From Urbifossiella sp046350095 (GTDB lineage: Bacteria > Planctomycetota > Planctomycetia > Gemmatales > Gemmataceae), in contig JAXMBA010000002.1 of assembly GCA_046350095.1 (NCBI GenBank), positions 992,001 to 1,056,000 of the forward strand: a DNA stretch of 64,000 nucleotides, in the 5' to 3' direction. The position numbers and the translations under genes are program-made. This document shows positions 59,631 to 64,000 of this stretch, piece by piece; the stretch's first letter is position 1, and every line of letters begins with the position of its first letter. The notes beneath the pieces were generated by a model. The model did no database searches. It was given only the letters and a program-made list of their open reading frames with translations, and was not told the DNA's origin.

Positions 59631-61034
59631 ATGCCTGCGCCCGCCCGGTCCGTGCGGCTGCTCGTCGTGGACGACGAGGTCGAGCTGATGACCGCCCTGT
59701 GCGAGTCCCTCGGCGACGAGGGGTACGACGCGGTCGGCTTCTCGGACCCCGACGCGGGCCTCGCCGCGCTGCGGGAGGGCGACTTCGACGTGCTGCTGAG
59801 CGACCTGATGATGCCCGGCACCGACGGCATCCAGCTCCTCCGCCAGGGGTTCCAGACCGACCCCGACCTGGTGGGGATCATCATGACCGGGCAGGGGTCG
59901 ATCCAGACCGCGGTCGAGGCGATGAAGGCCGGGGCGTTCGACTACGTCCTCAAGCCGTTCCGCCTGCAACAGGTGCTCCCGGTCCTCGACCGCGCGACGG
60001 AGGTGCGCCGGCTGCGGCGGGAGAACTCCCGGCTGCGGCGGGTGGTCCAAACGCTGACGTTCGAGTCCCCGCGGTACCACATGGTCGGCGCGAGCCCGGC
60101 GCTGCGGAAGGTGCTCGGGCTGATCGAGAAGGTGGCCCCGACCGACGCCACCGTGCTCGTCCGCGGGCCGAGCGGCACGGGGAAGGAACTCGTCGCCCGG
60201 GCGATCCACGGGAACAGCCCGCGGCGCGACAAGCCGCTGGTCACGGTGAACTGCGCGACCCTCCAGGAGAGCCTGCTGGAGAGCGAACTGTTCGGGCACG
60301 AGCGCGGCTCGTTCACCGGCGCCGACCGGGTGAAGCCGGGGCTGTTCGAGGTGGCCGAGGGCGGGACGCTGTTCGTGGACGAGGTGGCCGAGATGTCGCC
60401 GGCCCTCCAGGCCAAGCTGCTGCGGGTGCTGGAGGACGGGCACTTCCGGCGGGTGGGGAGCACGCAGGAGCGGCGGGCCGACGTGCGGGTGGTGGCGGCG
60501 ACGAACAAGCCGCTGGAGGACGAGCAGAAGGCCGGCCGGTTCCGCGAGGACTTGTTCTTCCGCCTGAACGTCATCAGCGTCACGCTGCCGCCACTCCGCG
60601 AGCGGGCGGAGGACATCCCGCTCCTGGTCACGCACTTCCTGACCACGCGGGCGGTCCGGGGAGCGCCCATGAGCATCGAGCCCGAGGCGATGACGGTCCT
60701 CACCCGGTACACCTGGCCGGGGAACGTCCGGGAACTCGCCAACGTCATCGAGCGGGCGCAGATTCTGGCCGAGGGGGACACCATCACGGTCGACGACCTG
60801 CCGGAATCCGTGGTCCGGGCCGCCTCGTCCGCGAACCCCGTGACCCCCCAAGACCCGGACAGCCTGGACGCCGTCGAGTGTCGTCACGTGGCCGAGGTGC
60901 TGCGGCGGGCGGGCGGGAACAAGGTCCGGGCGGCGAAGGCGCTGGGGGTCAGCCGGCGGACCCTGTACCGGATGCTGGAGCGGTACGGCCTGGCCGGCGC
61001 CGCGCCCCCGGACGGCGCGGGCGAGCCGTCGTAG
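59631..61034 (+). CDS. NtrC-family sigma-54-dependent response regulator
   Basis: 467 residues. The REC domain (1-120) has LLVVDDE, phospho-acceptor Asp58 in LLSDLMMPG and Lys108 in VLKPF. A coiled linker follows, then AAA+ (about 148-380) with Walker A GPSGTGKE (179-186), the sigma-54 contact loop GSFTGA (226-231, a variant of GAFTGA), Walker B GGTLFVDE and REDLFFRLNV. A Fis-type DNA-binding helix-turn-helix ends it (AAKALGVSRRTLYRMLERYG). It opens sigma-54 promoters when phosphorylated. No histidine kinase gene is adjacent. It is the best candidate for the regulator of the five sigma-54 promoters in this window. Confidence 0.95.
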   Translation: MPAPARSVRLLVVDDEVELMTALCESLGDEGYDAVGFSDPDAGLAALREGDFDVLLSDLMMPGTDGIQLLRQGFQTDPDLVGIIMTGQGSIQTAVEAMKAGAFDYVLKPFRLQQVLPVLDRATEVRRLRRENSRLRRVVQTLTFESPRYHMVGASPALRKVLGLIEKVAPTDATVLVRGPSGTGKELVARAIHGNSPRRDKPLVTVNCATLQESLLESELFGHERGSFTGADRVKPGLFEVAEGGTLFVDEVAEMSPALQAKLLRVLEDGHFRRVGSTQERRADVRVVAATNKPLEDEQKAGRFREDLFFRLNVISVTLPPLRERAEDIPLLVTHFLTTRAVRGAPMSIEPEAMTVLTRYTWPGNVRELANVIERAQILAEGDTITVDDLPESVVRAASSANPVTPQDPDSLDAVECRHVAEVLRRAGGNKVRAAKALGVSRRTLYRMLERYGLAGAAPPDGAGEPS

Positions 61035-61051
61035 TAGGCCTTCAGGAACGG

Positions 61052-61348
61052 CTACCCGCGCCACGCGTACCAGGCGTAGGCCGCCGCCGCGACCGCGGCC
61101 ACGTGCAGCGCCGCCGTCGCCCAGAACACCACGCGGAAGCGTGTCTTCTGCGTCTTGTGGCGGAATTGCTTCTGCGCCACCAGTGCCCCGGGCCACCCGC
61201 CGGCGAGCGCGAGGACGTGGAGCGTACGCTCCGGGATGCGGCGGGCGCCGGGGGTGCCGGCGCGGCGCTTGTCGAACCCGTAGGCGGCGAACGCGGCGGC
61301 GCTGGCGACGGCGACCACGAGCAGGTACGCGACGACGACGGTCGGCAC
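61052..61348 (-). CDS. DUF1294 membrane protein
   Basis: 98 residues with three hydrophobic helices. AAYGFDKRRAGTPGARRIPE, LHVLALAGGWPGALVAQKQF and RHKTQKTRFRVVFW are the DUF1294 consensus blocks. Function is unknown. It sits 16 bp downstream of the serine dehydratase gene, in the same direction, so the two are probably co-transcribed. It is convergent with the response regulator. Confidence 0.9.
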   Translation of the reverse strand: MPTVVVAYLLVVAVASAAAFAAYGFDKRRAGTPGARRIPERTLHVLALAGGWPGALVAQKQFRHKTQKTRFRVVFWATAALHVAAVAAAAYAWYAWRG

Positions 61349-61364
61349 GGGCGACTCTCCGGGG

Positions 61365-62726
61365 TCAGCACTCGACGCGGTTCACGGCCAGGCCGCCGAG
61401 CGACGTTTCCTTGTACTCGGCTTGCATGTCGGCGCCGGTGCGGCGCATCGTCTCGATGACGTGGTCGAGCGAGATGCGGTGCGTGCCGTCGCCGTGCAGC
61501 ACCGCCAGCCGGGCCGCGTTGATCGCCTTCACCGCGCCCATCGTGTTCCGCTCGATGCACGGCACCTGCACAAGCCCGCCCACCGGGTCGCACGTCAGCC
61601 CCAGGTTGTGTTCCATGCCGATCTCGGCGGCGTTCTCCACCTGCGCGTTCGTGCCGCCCATCACCGCCGCCAGCCCGGCCGCGGCCATGCTGCACGCCAC
61701 CCCCACCTCGCCCTGACACCCCACCTCCGCCGCCGACAGCGACGCGTTCCGCTTGTACAGCATCCCCACGGCCGCCGCCGTCAGCAGGAACCGCCGGCCG
61801 CCCTCGGCGCTCGCCCCCGGCACGAACCGGTGGTAGTACGCCAGCACTGCCGGGATGACGCCCGCGGCGCCGTTCGTCGGCGCCGTCACGACGCGGCCGC
61901 CGGCGGCGTTCTCCTCGTTCACCGCCAGCGCGAACAGGCTCACCCAGTCGAACACGGCCAGCGGGTCGGCGGCGCCGGCGGTCGTGAGGTGGCGGTGCAG
62001 TTCCGGGGCTCGGCGCCTCACCCCCAGGCCGCCGGGGAGCACGCCGCCGGTCGCCATGCCGCGCTCCATGCAGCCGCGCATCACGGCCCAGATGCGGTCG
62101 AGGCCGGCGTCGGTCTCGGCCGCCGGGCGCCACGCCGTCTCGTTCACGGCCACCACGTCGGCAATGCTGAGGCCGGCGCGAGCGCCGACCGCCAGCAGTT
62201 CGGCGGCGGAGGTGAACGGGTAGGGCACCTCGCGGTCGTCCGCCGCGCCGCCCTCGCCCTCCTTCAGCACGAAGCCGCCGCCGACGGAGTAGTACGTTTC
62301 CGCCGACAGCACGGCGCCGGCCGCGTCGGTGGCGGTGAACCGCATCCCGTTCGGGTGGAACGGCAGCGTCTCGGTTTCGTGGAAGCGCAGGTCGGCGGGC
62401 TCGCGGAACGGCACGGTGTGGGCGCCGCCGAGGCGGAGCTTGCCGGTGCCGCGGACGGTTTCGACCAGGGCGTCGGCGGTGTCGGGGTCGGTGGCCTCGG
62501 GCCGCTCGCCGGCGAGGCCGAGGATGACGGCCTTGTCGGTGGCGTGGCCGCGACCGGTGAGCGCCAGCGAGCCGTACAACTCGGCGACGACGCGGCCGAC
62601 GGCGGCCAGCTTCCCCGCGGAGCGGAGGGATTCGACGAACCGGCCGGCGGCGACCATCGGGCCGACGGTGTGCGAGCTGGACGGGCCGATGCCGACCTTG
62701 AACAGGTCGAAAACGCTCAGGTTCAC
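61365..62726 (-). CDS. sdaA: L-serine dehydratase (L-serine ammonia-lyase, iron-sulfur type)
   Basis: 453 residues from GTG 62726, matching the 454 of E. coli SdaA. FDLFKVGIGPSSSHTVGPMV is the family start. GCQGEVGVACSMAAAG and LTCDPVGGLVQVPCIERN supply the cysteines of the catalytic [4Fe-4S] cluster. It deaminates L-serine to pyruvate in the cytoplasm and is oxygen sensitive. Glycine cleavage genes elsewhere in the window feed the same serine/glycine pool, but the loci are 27 kb apart. Confidence 0.95.
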   Translation of the reverse strand: MNLSVFDLFKVGIGPSSSHTVGPMVAAGRFVESLRSAGKLAAVGRVVAELYGSLALTGRGHATDKAVILGLAGERPEATDPDTADALVETVRGTGKLRLGGAHTVPFREPADLRFHETETLPFHPNGMRFTATDAAGAVLSAETYYSVGGGFVLKEGEGGAADDREVPYPFTSAAELLAVGARAGLSIADVVAVNETAWRPAAETDAGLDRIWAVMRGCMERGMATGGVLPGGLGVRRRAPELHRHLTTAGAADPLAVFDWVSLFALAVNEENAAGGRVVTAPTNGAAGVIPAVLAYYHRFVPGASAEGGRRFLLTAAAVGMLYKRNASLSAAEVGCQGEVGVACSMAAAGLAAVMGGTNAQVENAAEIGMEHNLGLTCDPVGGLVQVPCIERNTMGAVKAINAARLAVLHGDGTHRISLDHVIETMRRTGADMQAEYKETSLGGLAVNRVEC

Positions 62727-62893
62727 GAGGCTTCCCGGGGGTATACGCGGAGAGGCCGTCTTCGTGGTGATACGACCTGCTGCGGTCCGAAAAACCCCCC
62801 TGCCCCGGCTTCGGCGCAAGCGGGCGGGCCGGAAATCGCTCCAGAGTCGGGTACACCACTTGCGATACCTGCCGAACGCCCGCGGAGGTTGTG

Positions 62894-63565
62894 ATGCGCC
62901 GGATGTTGGTCGCACTGATTGTCGCGGTTGTTCCGACCGTGTCGGCCCACGCCGACGACTACTACGTGGCGGTGTTCTCCGCCGAGGCCGTGCCGTACAA
63001 GCCGGAACTGACGCACTCGTTCGCCGCCGCCGTGCGCGTGTCCGCGGGCGGCGCGGCGGAGGTGGTCGGCATCAGCTGGCTGCCGGCGTCGCTGAACCCG
63101 CGCGGGCTGACGCTGGCGCCCGAGGCCGGGGTGAATCTCGGCATCCCCGACACGGTGGCGTGGGCGCAGCGGCTCGGGATGCGCGTGTCGGTGTGGGGGC
63201 CGTTCCGGATCGACGCAGAGCTGTTCTGCCGGCTGAAGGCGCAGGCCGAGCGGCTCGGCACCGGCCGGGTGCGGTACAAGCCGACGGACACGGCGTTCCC
63301 GGCGGCGCTGGTGCAGAACTGCTACCACGCGCTGTGGATGCCGGTGGCGCCCTTGCGGGCGCGTGGCGTGTCGGGGGCGTTCTCGGCCGGCGACGCGGCG
63401 AGCGGGGTAACGGTCGGCCTGTACGCCCCGTGGGTGGTCGAGCCGTGCCGGACTCACGACGCGGTGCTGGGCCTGCTGGGCGTCGCCGAGTGCGGCCTGA
63501 CGCGCCGCGCGTTCGACGACCGCCCGACCCGCCGCGATGCCGTCCGCTCGTGGCTCGACGATTAG
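62894..63565 (+). CDS. Secreted protein of unknown function
   Basis: 223 residues from ATG 62894, five bases after a GGAGG ribosome site (a GTG precedes it directly). The signal peptide MRRMLVALIVAVVPTVSAHA is followed by a mixed alpha/beta protein with DDYYVAVFSAEAVPYKPELT and HSFAAAVRV, then FRIDAELFCRLKAQAERLGTG. Four cysteines occur in the mature part. I do not recognise a named family. Confidence 0.65.
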   Translation: MRRMLVALIVAVVPTVSAHADDYYVAVFSAEAVPYKPELTHSFAAAVRVSAGGAAEVVGISWLPASLNPRGLTLAPEAGVNLGIPDTVAWAQRLGMRVSVWGPFRIDAELFCRLKAQAERLGTGRVRYKPTDTAFPAALVQNCYHALWMPVAPLRARGVSGAFSAGDAASGVTVGLYAPWVVEPCRTHDAVLGLLGVAECGLTRRAFDDRPTRRDAVRSWLDD

Positions 63566-63665
63566 GCCGACTCACCGTCGTGTAACGGCCCGCAGACGCG
63601 GCCGCCCGACCCGGGTACAGTGGCGGCACGGCGCCGACCGGCGCCGCCACCCCCGGGGAACGACC

Positions 63666-64000
63666 ATGCTCCGTCGGACGCTGTTCTGGGGCCTGCCGCT
63701 GGCCGGCGCCGTGGGGGTCGCCGCCCTTGCCGACCGCTGGCTCGCCGCCGCCCTCGCGGACGCCAGGCAAGACCTCCGGCCCGCCGTCACCCTGCCGATC
63801 AGCCGCGTCGTGCTGTTCAACAGCGGCGTCGGCTACTTCAGCCGCTCCGGCGAGGTGGACGGCGACGCCCGCGTCGACCTCACCTTCCAGGAAGCGGACG
63901 TCAACGACCTGATCAAGAGCATGGTGCTCGAAGACTTCGGCGGCGGCCGCGTCGCGGCGGTGAGCTACGACAGCCGCGAGCCGATCGAGCGTACCCTCGC
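63666..64000 (+). CDS. DUF4139-like protein, N-terminal part only
   Basis: The ATG at 63666 opens a frame that runs off the right edge after 111 codons. An N-terminal hydrophobic segment (LFWGLPLAGAVGVAALADRW) precedes PISRVVLFNSGVGYFSRSGE and INDLIKSMVLEDFGGG-like text (here VNDLIKSMVLEDFGGGRVAA), which resembles the opening of planctomycete DUF4139/mucoidy-inhibitor-like proteins. Function is unknown and the identity would need the missing part. Confidence 0.6.
   Translation, partial: MLRRTLFWGLPLAGAVGVAALADRWLAAALADARQDLRPAVTLPISRVVLFNSGVGYFSRSGEVDGDARVDLTFQEADVNDLIKSMVLEDFGGGRVAAVSYDSREPIERTL

Overview
The window looks like a chromosome segment from a Gemmataceae-type planctomycete. The supporting evidence is very high GC, frequent GTG starts, a TIGR02996 domain fused to a SUKH domain, a DUF4058 protein, PQQ/WD40 propeller proteins, a planctomycete-style RND efflux locus and a squalene/hopene-cyclase-like gene. 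This assignment is inference from gene content; no 16S rRNA gene is present. No CRISPR array, prophage or intact insertion sequence was seen.

Layout. 1-10 kb: a glycoside-hydrolase-like protein (cut by the left edge), a MurQ-sugar kinase fusion for cell-wall recycling, a sodium:solute symporter, the accB-accC pair, a GT39-like membrane glycosyltransferase and a membrane-anchored spermidine-synthase-like protein. 10-16 kb: a Fur-family regulator, a small FlgM-like protein, a Dabb protein, then a damaged block holding a frameshifted ferredoxin gene, an antitoxin with a 16-codon toxin stub, and a frameshifted terpene-cyclase gene. 16-24 kb: an ECF sigma/membrane partner pair and a heavy-metal RND efflux operon. 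24-28 kb: tRNA-Ala(CGC) and propeller or hypothetical genes. 28-35 kb: a glycine cleavage operon, gcvT-gcvH-gcvPA-gcvPB, interrupted by DUF4058 and TIGR02996-SUKH genes. 35-44 kb: a sugar nucleotidyltransferase and a complete HAE1-type RND efflux operon (adaptor, pump, outer-membrane factor, small lipoprotein).

44-61 kb is a stress/energy island: a GNAT-linked ADP-forming acyl-CoA synthetase, a two-gene NAD-dependent formate dehydrogenase, a DksA/TraR-type protein, an ArsR-rhodanese-CoA-disulfide-reductase operon, a K+ channel, a universal stress protein, a c-type cytochrome and an NtrC-family response regulator. Five of these genes or operons have a -24/-12 (sigma-54) promoter with exact 14-base spacing. 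Three intergenic regions each carry two copies of a GTGTG(T/C)C...GCACACC dyad 29-31 bp apart. This looks like a coherent sigma-54 regulon, probably controlled by the response regulator encoded at 59631. The window ends with DUF1294, L-serine dehydratase, a secreted hypothetical protein and a DUF4139-like gene cut by the right edge.

A second unexplained layer is a set of long intergenic inverted repeats, several with perfect or near-perfect 35-41 bp arms. Many are built from roughly 7-bp units with an ATGA core (GGGATGA, CCAATGA, CGAATGA). Most lie between co-directional genes, two supply the stop codon of a neighbouring gene, and one unit type also occurs as single-orientation arrays inside the cusA reading frame.
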